The notes under the pieces: model-generated | What the model was told of the DNA's origin: nothing | The model's database searches: none | Seen by the model: only the letters and a program-made list of their open reading frames with translations | From: Mesorhizobium sp. | GTDB lineage: Bacteria > Pseudomonadota > Alphaproteobacteria > Rhizobiales > Rhizobiaceae | Length of the DNA: 64,000 bases | Assembly: GCF_024710845.1 (NCBI RefSeq) | Contig: NZ_JANJTZ010000051.1 | Location: forward strand, 1-64,000 | Direction of reading: 5' to 3' | Shown: piece by piece, positions 17,071 to 25,706 of the stretch | Position numbering within the stretch: the stretch's first letter is position 1 | Layout of the letters: every line of letters begins with the position of its first letter | Program-made: the position numbers and the translations under genes

Positions 17071-17838
17071 TCATGATGCGCCGACGGTGCTGCGGACGCC
17101 CGATCCTCCGGAATCCTGGCTGGCGATCACGATGTCCGTATTGGCGAGAAGCCGCCTCACTGCCTTGCGCGCCGCTTCGGGACGCTGCAGGCGGATGCAG
17201 CGTTCAATCTCCTCATGCAGGTCCTGCGCATGGCGCAGGTCGTTGACCTCACGGGTGACGAAGACGAACAGGCCTTCCAGGGCCGAGTCGATCAGGGCGC
17301 CGAGCGGCAGGAGCAATTCGTTGCCGGCCGCGCGCAGGATCGCCAGATGGAAGCGCGTGTCCGCGGCAGTGCGCTCGCTCAGCGTTCGAGCCGTGCCCAT
17401 CTCGTGGCAGGCCTTGCTGATCGATTCCATCTGGGATTCGCTGCGCCGCTGGGAGGCGAGCGCGGCGGCTTCCGGCTCGATGATGTAGCGGAACTCCTGC
17501 ACGGTCTTCAGGAAGGTGCGGCGCTCCGGCGAGGCCGCGTACCAGGTGAGCACTTCGCGGTCGAGCAGGTTCCAGCGCTCCCGCGGCTCCACCCAGCTGC
17601 CGATCTTCGGCCGCGACGCAAGCAGGTTCTTGGCCATCAGCATCTTGATCGCCTCGCGCACGACCGAGCGGCCAACCCCGAACATCGCCGACCACTCGGC
17701 TTCGTTGGGCAGGATCGTGCCGGGCGGGTAGTCGCCGCGCACGATGCGCTGGCCGATCTCGTTGGCGACGGAGAAATGCACGAAGGTTCCGCCGATGCGC
17801 GGGGCCTCCCGTCCGACGATTCGCGGCTTCGTCGCCAT
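17071..17838 (-). CDS. GntR-family regulator (FadR subfamily)
   Basis: A 255-residue regulator. Winged helix: IVRGDYPPGTILPNEAEW followed by FGVGRSVVREAIKMLMAKNL (about residues 33-70), the GntR signature. FCD domain: about 100-240, with EFRYIIEPEAAALA, ADTRFHLAILRAAGN and the late HEEIERCI helix, which hold the usual ligand residues. It sits inside the sugar operon, after the permease and before the aldo/keto reductase. Its likely targets are its own promoter upstream of 19712 and the divergent one at 19857; a GntR-like site is present there (19794-19804). Confidence 0.88.
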   Translation of the reverse strand: MATKPRIVGREAPRIGGTFVHFSVANEIGQRIVRGDYPPGTILPNEAEWSAMFGVGRSVVREAIKMLMAKNLLASRPKIGSWVEPRERWNLLDREVLTWYAASPERRTFLKTVQEFRYIIEPEAAALASQRRSESQMESISKACHEMGTARTLSERTAADTRFHLAILRAAGNELLLPLGALIDSALEGLFVFVTREVNDLRHAQDLHEEIERCIRLQRPEAARKAVRRLLANTDIVIASQDSGGSGVRSTVGAS

Positions 17839-17866
17839 TCAATGCTCCAGTTTCGACATGGCGGCG

Positions 17867-18946
17867 TCAGCTTCCCGGATTGCGGCTCGCCCGAATCCGA
17901 TCGAACGCGACGGCTGTGATGATGAAGGACCCCACGAACACTCCCTGCCAGAAAGGATTGATCCCGAGAAGGGTCAAAGAGTTGCGGATCATCTCTATCA
18001 ACACCGCGCCGACGACCGCCCCGAAGGCGGTGCCGCCGCCGCCGGCAAGATTGGCGCCGCCGATGACCACCGCCGCGATGACGACGAGTTCCATGCCGGT
18101 GCCCATGCCCGTGGTGATCGTGCCGAGCCAGCCGACCTGGAGGATGCCGGCGATGCCCGCCATCAGCGCAGAAAGCATGTAGACGCTGACCTTGATGCGC
18201 TTCACCGGCACGCCGGTCAGCGTCGCGGCGTGCTCGTTGCCGCCGATGGCGAAGATGTGGCGCCCCCAGCGCGTCCAGCGGAAAGTGAAGCCGAATATCA
18301 AGGCGAAGATGACGAGGAAGACCGCCGGGTTGGGGACGAAGACGTTCTGCCCGAGCCAGACGAAGAGGCCGCCGAGGCTACTGTCCGGTCCCACGCCGGC
18401 TGCCATTGCGTTGAACCAGCCCCGCGTCGAGCCGCCGCCGATCGCCACCATCTCGGCGTGGTCGACGCCGAACTGGTAAACCATCTGGTTGCCCGAGAGC
18501 ACCATCGCGACGCTGCGCGCGAACGACATCATCGCCAGCGTGACGACGAAGGGCGGCATGCCGACATGGGCGATCAGGAAGCCGTTGACGAAGCCGCAGA
18601 CGAGCGCGGCTGCAAGCGCGCAGGGGACGGCGATCCAGATCGGATAGTTCCAGCTCATCATCATGCCGGCGACCATGCCGGCGAGGCAGAGCACCGCGCC
18701 GACCGAGAGGTCGATGCCGCCAGTGATGATGACCGCCGTCATGCCGAGCCCGATGATGCCGACGAAGGCGCAGTTGCGCGCCACGTTGAACAGGTTCTGC
18801 GGCGTGTCGAAGGACGGTGTAGCAAAGGACAGATAGGCGAAGGCGAGCACCGCCGCGAGAAAGACCCAGAACGTCTGGCTCGCCAGCACATGGCCCAGTG
18901 CACCGTGCTGCTGCTTGTCGATCGTGTCCTGAAGCGTGACGGCCAT
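17867..18946 (-). CDS. Sugar ABC transporter permease (RbsC-like)
   Basis: A 359-residue CUT2-type permease with GGIDLSVGAVLCLAGM and the coupling loop RWGRHIFAIGGNEHAATLTG. It has a longer periplasmic segment (MAAGVGPDSSLGGLFVWLG) than RbsC. The start at 18946 follows the end of the ATPase gene by 25 bases; the frame stays open upstream into the ATPase gene, but that part is not permease-like. It works with the single-domain ATPase encoded just upstream. No binding protein gene lies in this operon. Confidence 0.88.
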   Translation of the reverse strand: MAVTLQDTIDKQQHGALGHVLASQTFWVFLAAVLAFAYLSFATPSFDTPQNLFNVARNCAFVGIIGLGMTAVIITGGIDLSVGAVLCLAGMVAGMMMSWNYPIWIAVPCALAAALVCGFVNGFLIAHVGMPPFVVTLAMMSFARSVAMVLSGNQMVYQFGVDHAEMVAIGGGSTRGWFNAMAAGVGPDSSLGGLFVWLGQNVFVPNPAVFLVIFALIFGFTFRWTRWGRHIFAIGGNEHAATLTGVPVKRIKVSVYMLSALMAGIAGILQVGWLGTITTGMGTGMELVVIAAVVIGGANLAGGGGTAFGAVVGAVLIEMIRNSLTLLGINPFWQGVFVGSFIITAVAFDRIRASRNPGS

Positions 18947-18971
18947 GGGTCCGGGCAACTCCTCGCGATGA

Positions 18972-19712
18972 TCAGGCGGTCTCGATCGCGCCGGTGATGA
19001 GGCCGGTGACCTCTTCCGGCGACGAGGCCGATATCGGCTTGTCGGCGACCTTGCGGCCGCGCCGCAGCACCGCGACACGGTCGGCGACCGCGAACACGTC
19101 CGGCATACGGTGGCTGATCAGCACGACCGCGATGCCGTGATCGCGCAGCCTGCGGATCAGGTTCAGCACTTCCGCCACCTGGCGCACGCTGATCGCCGCG
19201 GTCGGCTCGTCCATCAGCACGATCTTGGGCTGCGACAAGCGCGTGCGGGCGATGGCCACCGCCTGGCGCTGGCCGCCGGACATCTGGCGAACGAGGTCAC
19301 GCGCCCGCGTTTCGGATTTCAGCTCGGCGAAGAGTTCGCCCGCCCGCGCATACATCTGCTTGTAGTCGAGAATCTTGAACGGACCCCAACCTTTCCGCAA
19401 CTCCCGGCCGAGGAACACGTTCGCGCCGGCCGTCAAATTATTGCACAGCGCCAGGTCCTGGTAGACGATCTCGATGCCGTTTTGGCGCGCGTCGATGGGC
19501 TCTGAGAAGTGGACCTCACGATCCTCGATCTGGATCGTCCCGCCGGTCGGCGGGAAGTTGCCTGCGATGATCTTCACCAGCGTCGACTTGCCCGCGCCGT
19601 TGTCGCCCATCAGGCCCAGCACCTCGGCCGGCTCGAGAGACAGCGACACGTCGCTGAGCGCGTGGATCGCCCCGAAGTGCTTGGAAATGTTCGTTAGTCT
19701 CAGCGCCGTCAT
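18972..19712 (-). CDS. Sugar ABC transporter ATP-binding protein, single domain
   Basis: A 246-residue ATPase with one complete domain: Walker A GDNGAGKST (36-44), Q-loop YQD, signature MSGGQRQAVAIART, Walker B IVLMDEPTAAI and H-loop ISHRM. Unlike the two-domain RbsA type it must act as a homodimer, as in the fructose FrcA-type importers of rhizobia. GTGAGGGC lies ahead of the ATG. First gene of the minus-strand operon ATPase, permease, GntR, aldo/keto reductase, lactonase. Confidence 0.9.
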   Translation of the reverse strand: MTALRLTNISKHFGAIHALSDVSLSLEPAEVLGLMGDNGAGKSTLVKIIAGNFPPTGGTIQIEDREVHFSEPIDARQNGIEIVYQDLALCNNLTAGANVFLGRELRKGWGPFKILDYKQMYARAGELFAELKSETRARDLVRQMSGGQRQAVAIARTRLSQPKIVLMDEPTAAISVRQVAEVLNLIRRLRDHGIAVVLISHRMPDVFAVADRVAVLRRGRKVADKPISASSPEEVTGLITGAIETA

Positions 19713-19793
19713 GCCCTCACCCGCCGTCGTCGCCCGCACATTTGCAAGCCAAATCCCATCGCGGTCAATAGGCCGAAAAAAGATTTATCGGAT

Positions 19794-19804
19794 TTATCAG
19801 ACAA
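19794..19804. promoter_or_regulatory. GntR-type operator candidate in divergent promoter
   Basis: TTATCAGACAA is a near-palindrome of the TTGTC-N-GACAA class, in the AT-rich 144-base gap between the divergent genes at 19712 and 19857. It overlaps the second copy of a direct repeat GATTTATC (19782-19789 and 19791-19798). The GntR protein encoded at 17071-17838 is the natural candidate to bind it. Confidence 0.45.
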
Positions 19805-19856
19805 TATATTGACGCAGGGGCAGGCGCTACGCTTTTATGGGCGCGGGAGGAAACGC

Positions 19857-20831
19857 ATGCTGATCCTGGTCACGGGAGCCACCGGAAAGGTCGGGCGCGC
19901 CTTCATCTCGCGGCTGAGGCGCGAGATGCCTGCGCCTGCCATTCGGGCGCTCTGCCACAACCGCAGGCTGCCGGAGGAGGACGGACTGTCTGTCGTCGCC
20001 GGCTCGATCGCCGACCGGGCGGTCTGTCGCGAGGCCACGCGCGGGGTCACGCACGTCGTCCATCTCGCCACCTGCAAGGAGACCCCGGACGAGGTCATGG
20101 ACGTGACGGTCAAGGGTCTGTTCTGGCTCCTCGAGGAGTTCCGTCAGAGCCCGGATGCGAAGCGCTTCGTCCTGATGGGCGGCGACGCCGCGGTGGGCCA
20201 TTTCTTCCATCGCCATCCGGCGCCGATCACCGAGGACGCGCCGCACATGGCCTATCCGGGCTGCTATGCCCTGTCGAAGGTGCTCGAGGAGGTGATGGTC
20301 GAGCAGTACGGCATCCAGTACGGGATCGACTGGTGCTGCCTCAGGGCGCCCTGGATCATGGAGAAGGACGACTTCCGCTATAGCCTGTCCTTCGGCGACG
20401 ACGTCTTCGGCGGACCGGACTGGAAGACGATGGTGCCGGAGGATGTCGCTGCGCGGTCCCGCCGCGAGGGTGCCGTGCCGCTGCTGCAGGAGGCTGACGG
20501 CACGCCCCTGAAGCGCAATTTCGTCCATGTCGACGACCTGGTCGAAGCGATCGTGCTGGCGCTCACCGCGCCGGTGGCGCGCCAGCGCCTCTACAATATC
20601 GCGATGGACGAACCGGTGGATTACGGGGCGGTCGCCGCCCACCTCGCCGAGACGCGTGGCCTGCCGGCGACGCCCGTCCGGTCGCCCTATGTCAGCAACT
20701 GGTTGGACAACAGCCGCGCCAAGGCCGAGCTCGGCTGGCGCCCGAAATACGATCTTCGACGATTGATCGATTCAGCCTGGGACTATGTCCGGCCGGCCGA
20801 AGAGCCGCGGCGGGTCTGGTATCCGGGGTGA
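19857..20831 (+). CDS. NAD(P)-dependent epimerase/dehydratase-type oxidoreductase
   Basis: A 324-residue extended short-chain dehydrogenase. Nucleotide motif VTGATGKVG (glycines 7, 10, 13), active-site YxxxK as Y137-K141 (YALSK), and an ending with WLDNSRAKAELGWRPKYDL, the usual C-terminal signature of NAD-dependent sugar epimerases. The substrate is probably a sugar or sugar derivative. GGGAGG lies 6 bases before the ATG. It is the first gene of a plus-strand operon with two binding proteins, an ATPase and a permease. An exact reaction cannot be assigned from sequence. Confidence 0.85.
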   Translation: MLILVTGATGKVGRAFISRLRREMPAPAIRALCHNRRLPEEDGLSVVAGSIADRAVCREATRGVTHVVHLATCKETPDEVMDVTVKGLFWLLEEFRQSPDAKRFVLMGGDAAVGHFFHRHPAPITEDAPHMAYPGCYALSKVLEEVMVEQYGIQYGIDWCCLRAPWIMEKDDFRYSLSFGDDVFGGPDWKTMVPEDVAARSRREGAVPLLQEADGTPLKRNFVHVDDLVEAIVLALTAPVARQRLYNIAMDEPVDYGAVAAHLAETRGLPATPVRSPYVSNWLDNSRAKAELGWRPKYDLRRLIDSAWDYVRPAEEPRRVWYPG

Positions 20832-20886
20832 GGAAGCGAGGCGGGGCTGTTCCCGCGAAGTGACATCAAGCCAAGGGAGGAATGAA

Positions 20887-21879
20887 ATGAGAAAGACAAT
20901 GCTTCTGGCCGCGGTCGCGGTCCTTGCCCTGACCACCGGTCAGGCGATCACGCAGGAGAAGAAGACGCTGGCCGTCGTGGTCAAGGGTCTCGACAATCCG
21001 TTCTTTACGGTGCTCGGCAATGGCTGCGCGAAGTGGAACGAGAACAACCCGACGTCCGAATACACCTGCCTCTACACCGGCCCGGCGCTGTCGTCGGATG
21101 AGGCGGGCGAGGTGCAGCTCGTCGCCGACCTGATCGCAAGGCCTGACGTGGCCGGTATCGCGATCTCGCCGTCCAACGCGCCGGCCATGGCCGCCATGCT
21201 GAAGGAGAAGGCGCCGACGATCCCGATCATGACGATCGACGCCGATCTACTCCCCGAGGACAAGGCGCTGCGCAAGACCTATCTCGGCACCTACAATTAC
21301 GACATGGGCGTCAAGATGGCGGGCCACCTGAAGACGCTGAAGCCCGAGGGCGGCACGGTCTGCCTGCAGCTTGGCAACGTGGCGGCTGCCAACATCAACG
21401 AGCGCGCCGCGGGCTTCCGCGACACGGTCAGCGGCGCCAAGGGCACCGAACGGCTGAAGGGAGAGGGCGGCTGGACCGAGATCGACGGCTGCCCGACCTA
21501 CACCAATGACGACATTCCGACGGCCAACCAGCAGCTCGCCGACGTGACCGGCGCCAATGCCGATCTCGACGCTTTCATCCTGGTCGGCGGCTGGGCTCAG
21601 TTCGGTCCCGAAGCCTACAGCCAGACCACGACCGCGCTCGAGCCGCGCCTGAAGAGCAAGGATCTCGTCATCATCGCGGGCGACACGCTGCCGCCGCAGA
21701 TGGACGCGCTCAAGGCCGGGCACAGCCATGTCCAGGTCGGCCAGCGGCCGTTCGAGATGGGCCTGCGCGCACCCGACGTGCTGATCCAGCTGATCAAGGG
21801 CGAGAAGGTCGAAGATCCGATGTTCACCGGTCTCGACGAATGCACGCAGGAGACCGCCGCCACCTGCATCGGCGGCTGA
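20887..21879 (+). CDS. Sugar ABC transporter substrate-binding protein 1
   Basis: A 330-residue periplasmic receptor of the ribose-binding type. Signal peptide MRKTMLLAAVAVLALTTGQA, then the first strand LAVVVKGLDNPFFTVLGNGC and a hinge-lobe segment DLDAFILVGGWAQFGPEAY. Four cysteines (for example NGCAKW and YTCLYT) could form disulfides, unusual for this family. An upstream ATG five bases earlier opens only ATG-AAA-TGA and is not a gene. It lies 55 bases after the oxidoreductase gene and is followed by a stem-loop and then a second, different binding protein. It may serve the ATPase/permease pair encoded on the minus strand (17867-19712). Confidence 0.88.
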   Translation: MRKTMLLAAVAVLALTTGQAITQEKKTLAVVVKGLDNPFFTVLGNGCAKWNENNPTSEYTCLYTGPALSSDEAGEVQLVADLIARPDVAGIAISPSNAPAMAAMLKEKAPTIPIMTIDADLLPEDKALRKTYLGTYNYDMGVKMAGHLKTLKPEGGTVCLQLGNVAAANINERAAGFRDTVSGAKGTERLKGEGGWTEIDGCPTYTNDDIPTANQQLADVTGANADLDAFILVGGWAQFGPEAYSQTTTALEPRLKSKDLVIIAGDTLPPQMDALKAGHSHVQVGQRPFEMGLRAPDVLIQLIKGEKVEDPMFTGLDECTQETAATCIGG

Positions 21880-21888
21880 TTTCCACAA

Positions 21889-21913
21889 GCCGCCAGGCTC
21901 CGTGCCTGGCGGC
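21889..21913 (+). terminator. Stem-loop after binding-protein gene 1
   Basis: A perfect 10-bp stem GCCGCCAGGC / GCCTGGCGGC with a 5-base loop, starting 9 bases after the stop codon at 21879. No T-run follows; the next gene of the operon begins at 21993. Confidence 0.65.
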
Positions 21914-21992
21914 ATCCATCGACCGGCCTGCCGCGCAGCATGCGCCGTGCGGAGCGGTTGTCTTTGCCCATTCGAAACCGAAGGAGAGTGAC

Positions 21993-22943
21993 ATGAGACT
22001 GCGATTTTCAACCGTCGCCCTGACGCTCGTCGCCGCGCTGACGGCATCCACCAGCCTTGCCCAGGACAAGAAGGCGATGGCCTTCGTCGTCAACGGCGCG
22101 TCCGACTTCTGGAAGCTCGCGGAGGCGGGCGTGAAGAAGGCGCAGGGCGAATTGCCCAACTACGATCTGCAGTTCAAATATCCCGAGCAGGCCGCCGCCG
22201 CTGTGCAGCAACGGCTGATGGACGACCTCGTCGCGGCCGGGGTCTCGGCGATCATGGTCAGCGCGGTCGACCCGAAGTCGTCGACCGACGCGCTCAACCG
22301 GGTCGGCGGCCAGGTGCCGCTGTTCACCACCGACTCGGACGCGCCGGACACCAACCGCATCGCCTATATCGGCTCGTCCAACGTGGAGGCGGGCAAACAG
22401 GCCGGCGAGATCGCACTCAAGGCGCTGCCGGATGGCGGCAAGTGCATCGGCTTCGTCGGCCTGCCGGGGGCCGACAATGCGCGCGAGCGCATCGAAGGCA
22501 TGAAGGCGACGATCGCAGGCTCGAAGGTCGAGTTGATCGACGTGCGCGGCGACGACATCGACATGACCCGCGCCAAGCGCAATGTCGAGGACGCGCTCGC
22601 GGCCAATCCGGATATCGACTGCATGGTGGGCTTCTACTCGTACAACCCGCCGCGCATCTATGAAGTGCTGAAGGAATCCGGCAAACTCGGCCAGGTGACG
22701 GTCGTCGCCTTCGACGAGGATCCGATCACGCTCGGCGGCGTCAGGGAAGGTACCATCGCCGGCACGGTCGTGCAGGACCCTTATGAATGGGGCTACCAGG
22801 GCATGAAGCTGATGGCGAAGTATCTCGAGGGCGACAAGTCTGTCGTTCCCGAGAACAAGCTGATCATCGTGCCGACCAAAATGATCGACAAGGGCAATGT
22901 CGACGCGTTCGAGGCGGAGCTGAAGTCGCGCATCGGCGGCTGA
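21993..22943 (+). CDS. Sugar ABC transporter substrate-binding protein 2
   Basis: A 316-residue ribose-type periplasmic receptor. Signal peptide ends at TSLAQ; the core opens with KAMAFVVNGASDFWKLAEAG and includes MVSAVDPKSSTDALNRVGG and the hinge-side MVGFYSYNPPRIYEV. It shares the fold with the preceding binding protein but little close sequence. AAGGAGAGTGAC precedes the ATG. It is followed by a hairpin and then by the two-domain ATPase, so it most likely feeds that ATPase and the permease at 24545. Confidence 0.9.
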   Translation: MRLRFSTVALTLVAALTASTSLAQDKKAMAFVVNGASDFWKLAEAGVKKAQGELPNYDLQFKYPEQAAAAVQQRLMDDLVAAGVSAIMVSAVDPKSSTDALNRVGGQVPLFTTDSDAPDTNRIAYIGSSNVEAGKQAGEIALKALPDGGKCIGFVGLPGADNARERIEGMKATIAGSKVELIDVRGDDIDMTRAKRNVEDALAANPDIDCMVGFYSYNPPRIYEVLKESGKLGQVTVVAFDEDPITLGGVREGTIAGTVVQDPYEWGYQGMKLMAKYLEGDKSVVPENKLIIVPTKMIDKGNVDAFEAELKSRIGG

Positions 22944-22955
22944 CGCCTTGGAGCG

Positions 22956-22988
22956 AACAGGCCGGTGCGGCCTCCCGGCCGGCCTGTT
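22956..22988 (+). terminator. Stem-loop after binding-protein gene 2
   Basis: A 10-bp stem AACAGGCCGG / CCGGCCTGTT with a 13-base loop, between the stop codon at 22943 and the ATPase start at 23018. A short TTT follows. Probably reduces expression of, or stabilises transcripts ahead of, the downstream genes. Confidence 0.65.
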
Positions 22989-23017
22989 TGGCGACTGCAC
23001 GGAGATTGCGACCCAAT

Positions 23018-24523
23018 ATGCAACAGCCTTACCTGGAGGTGGTCGGCATCTCGAAGAGCTACCCCGGAGTGAGGGCGCTCAGCGACGTCAATTTCTCGGT
23101 CCGAAAGGGAGAAGTCGTCGGACTCGTGGGCGAAAACGGTGCCGGCAAGTCGACTCTGATGAGGATCCTCGGCGGGGTCACCGAGCCGAGTTCGGGCAAG
23201 ATCATCCTCGACGGCCGCGAACTCACATGCCTGACGGTGGCGGAATCGATGCGCGGCGGCATCGCCTTCGTGCACCAGGAACTCAATCTCTTCGAGAACC
23301 TGACGGTCGCTGCCAATATCTTCATCGGCCGCGAGCCCCGGCGGGGAGGGGTTCTGCGTTTGGTCGACGAGGGCGAACTCAACCGCCGTGCGACGCCCCT
23401 GCTCACTCAACTTGGCGCGGACTTCGCCGCCGACACGCCGGTCGGTGCGCTGTCGCTGGCTCAGATGCAACTCGTCGAGATCGCCAAGGCGCTGTCGCTG
23501 AGGGCGCGTCTCATCATCATGGACGAGCCGACGTCGAGTCTCACAGCGACGGAGACGGAGCGCCTGCTCGCCGTGGTCGCCCGGCTCCGATCGGAAGGTG
23601 TGTCGATTATCCTCATCTCGCACAGGCTGGCCGAGATCGAGCACGCCGCGGACCGGGTGGTGGTGCTGCGCGACGGCAAATGCGTCGGGGAGCTCGACCG
23701 AGCCGACATCCGCGCCGAGACCATGATCCGGTTGATGATCGGGCGCGATCTGAAGACGCTCTACCGCCAGCCCGCGCGGCCGCCGGGCGAGGCGGTGCTG
23801 CAGCTTAAAGACGTTCGTACCTCGTACCGTCCCGAACAGCCGGTCAGCCTCGACGTGCGGCGTGGGGAAATCCTCGGCCTCGCCGGTCTCGTCGGCTCGG
23901 GTCGCACCGAACTCGCCCGGGCCATTTTCGGGCTCGATCCGCTCAAAGGCGGCGAGATCCGCATTGCAGGCAAGGCCGTCGCGATCACGTCGCCGCGCGC
24001 CGCGATCGGCCACGGCCTCTACCTGATCCCGGAGGATCGCAAGCGCTCAGGCCTCCTGCTCGACTTTCCGATCCGCAGCAATGTGACGCTTGCGAGCATG
24101 GATACGCATTCGCGTTTCGGACTGGTGGATCGCCACGCCGAAGAGGCCAGCGCCGAGGAGCAGCGCCGCAGCCTCGACATCCGCACGCCGTCGGTGTCGG
24201 TGCTGGCCGGCGCGCTGTCGGGGGGCAACCAGCAGAAGGTCGTGCTGGCGAAATGGCTGTCCATGGCCCCGAAGATCCTGGTGTTCGACGAGCCGACCCG
24301 CGGCGTGGACGTCGGTGCCAAGAACGAGATCTACGGCCTGATGCGCGCTCTGTCCGACCGGGGTGTCGGCATCCTGATGATCTCGTCGGACATGGAGGAG
24401 GTCATCGGCATCAGCGACCGGGTGGCGGTGATGCACGAGGGCCGGATCGCGGGTTTTCTCGGTCGCGAGGAGCTGAGCGAGCGGGCTATCCTGTCGCTTG
24501 CCGTCGGGCGCTTGGCCGCATGA
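23018..24523 (+). CDS. Sugar ABC transporter ATP-binding protein, two-domain (RbsA-like)
   Basis: A 501-residue two-domain ATPase. N-terminal domain: Walker A GENGAGKST (38-46), HQE Q-loop, signature-like LSLAQMQLVEIAKAL, Walker B LIIMDEPTSSL. C-terminal domain: degenerate Walker A GLVGSGRTELARAIFG, EDRK motif (IPEDRKRSGLLLD), signature LSGGNQQKVVLAKWL and Walker B ILVFDEPTRGVDVG. The frame extends upstream into the binding-protein gene, but similarity begins at the ATG at 23018. The permease follows 21 bases later. Confidence 0.92.
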   Translation: MQQPYLEVVGISKSYPGVRALSDVNFSVRKGEVVGLVGENGAGKSTLMRILGGVTEPSSGKIILDGRELTCLTVAESMRGGIAFVHQELNLFENLTVAANIFIGREPRRGGVLRLVDEGELNRRATPLLTQLGADFAADTPVGALSLAQMQLVEIAKALSLRARLIIMDEPTSSLTATETERLLAVVARLRSEGVSIILISHRLAEIEHAADRVVVLRDGKCVGELDRADIRAETMIRLMIGRDLKTLYRQPARPPGEAVLQLKDVRTSYRPEQPVSLDVRRGEILGLAGLVGSGRTELARAIFGLDPLKGGEIRIAGKAVAITSPRAAIGHGLYLIPEDRKRSGLLLDFPIRSNVTLASMDTHSRFGLVDRHAEEASAEEQRRSLDIRTPSVSVLAGALSGGNQQKVVLAKWLSMAPKILVFDEPTRGVDVGAKNEIYGLMRALSDRGVGILMISSDMEEVIGISDRVAVMHEGRIAGFLGREELSERAILSLAVGRLAA

Positions 24524-24544
24524 ACCGGCTGCTGGGGGAATGAA

Positions 24545-25495
24545 ATGATGATCAGCCGGAAGGACCTGTCGCTGTTGATCCTCATCATCGTCGTGGGGAC
24601 GGTGGTGGCGATCATCAATCCGCGCTTCCTGTCGCCGATCAACCTGTCGAATACGGCCAACCTGATCGGCCTGTTCGGCATCTTCGCGGTGGCACAGGCC
24701 TTCGTGATCATCTCGGGCGGCATCGAGCTCTCGGTCGGATCGATCATCGCGCTGCTCGGCGTGCTCTTCGTCGACCTGGTCGCGGCCGGAACGCTTTCAC
24801 CCGGCGTCGCTTTCCTCGTCGTCCTGGCTCTCGGCTGCCTGATCGGCCTGCTGCACGGCTTTCTCGTCGCCCGGGTCGGGCTTCAGCCCTTCGTCGTGAC
24901 GCTGTGCGGCCTTTTGATCTATCGCGGCATCGCGCGCTACTACACCGAGGATGCGACCGCGGGCTTCCCGTTCGGGGCCAGTTTTCCGACGCTCGAATGG
25001 CTGGTCGCCGGGCGCCTCTACGGAGTGCCGCACAGCCTGATCGCCTTCCTGCTGATCACCGTGGTGATGGGCGTGGTGCTGCACCGCTCCGTCTACGGGC
25101 GGCACCTGTTCGCGGTCGGCAAGAGCGAAGAGGCGGCGCGCTATAGCGGGATCAACACCACGCGCGTCGTGATCTCGGCCTATGTGATCTGCTGCGGGCT
25201 GACGGCGATCGCGGCGGTGTTCATCGCAATGTACACGCGCTCGATCTCGCCCTCTTCGCACGGCAATTTCTACGAGCTCTACGCCATCGCGGCGGCGGTG
25301 CTGGGCGGCTGTTCGCTTAGGGGCGGCGAGGGGTCGATCCTCGGCGTGGTGCTGGGCACGGTTCTGCTGCAGGTGTTGCAGAACCTCGTCAACCTGCTCG
25401 GCATTCCAAGCTCGCTCAACTTCGCCGTGATGGGCTCGGTGATCCTGATCGGGGTGCTGGCGGACCAGCAGTTCTCGAAACGAAAGGTCAGATAG
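24545..25495 (+). CDS. Sugar ABC transporter permease (RbsC-like)
   Basis: A 316-residue CUT2 permease: GGIELSVGSIIALLGV near residue 60, and coupling loop YGRHLFAVGKSEEAARYSGI. It contains about 8-10 hydrophobic helices. Only one permease follows the two-domain ATPase, so a homodimer is expected. Last gene of the plus-strand operon that starts at 19857. No terminator-like hairpin is obvious after it. Confidence 0.9.
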   Translation: MMISRKDLSLLILIIVVGTVVAIINPRFLSPINLSNTANLIGLFGIFAVAQAFVIISGGIELSVGSIIALLGVLFVDLVAAGTLSPGVAFLVVLALGCLIGLLHGFLVARVGLQPFVVTLCGLLIYRGIARYYTEDATAGFPFGASFPTLEWLVAGRLYGVPHSLIAFLLITVVMGVVLHRSVYGRHLFAVGKSEEAARYSGINTTRVVISAYVICCGLTAIAAVFIAMYTRSISPSSHGNFYELYAIAAAVLGGCSLRGGEGSILGVVLGTVLLQVLQNLVNLLGIPSSLNFAVMGSVILIGVLADQQFSKRKVR

Positions 25496-25559
25496 TCCCG
25501 GCCGTCGGCGCTTCCGTCGCACGCGTCGCGATGGACGAGAAGGCCGGTTTCATCGGTAT

Positions 25560-25622
25560 TTATTTATCCATAAAAAACAATTTGAAAGCCGAGTTTCAAT
25601 GGGCTTCTATGGATAAAAGAAT
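25560..25622 (+). promoter_or_regulatory. Conserved AT-rich element upstream of second sugar operon
   Basis: The stretch includes ATAAAAAACAATTTGA at 25570-25585, identical to 31225-31240 upstream of the operon at 31293. The similarity continues for about 30 more bases (shared CG..TTT.AATGG and ATAA positions). Here the element is framed by a perfect 10-base inverted repeat, TTTATCCATA (25563-25572) and TATGGATAAA (25608-25617), and contains TTGAAA/TTTCAA. It is a strong candidate for an operator/promoter shared by both operons. Confidence 0.6.
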
Positions 25623-25706
25623 AGTGCCGGCGAGAACCACGGTGTTCCGAATGGCCTGTCAGGCCCGCAACCGGCCAAGGGGTGCCATTCATCTGGGGAG
25701 GAAGAC

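Noticed and set aside
20882-20890. ATG at 20882 as a start or leader peptide ahead of the first binding protein
   Set aside because: It opens only ATG-AAA-TGA; the real gene begins at 20887 in another frame with a signal peptide.
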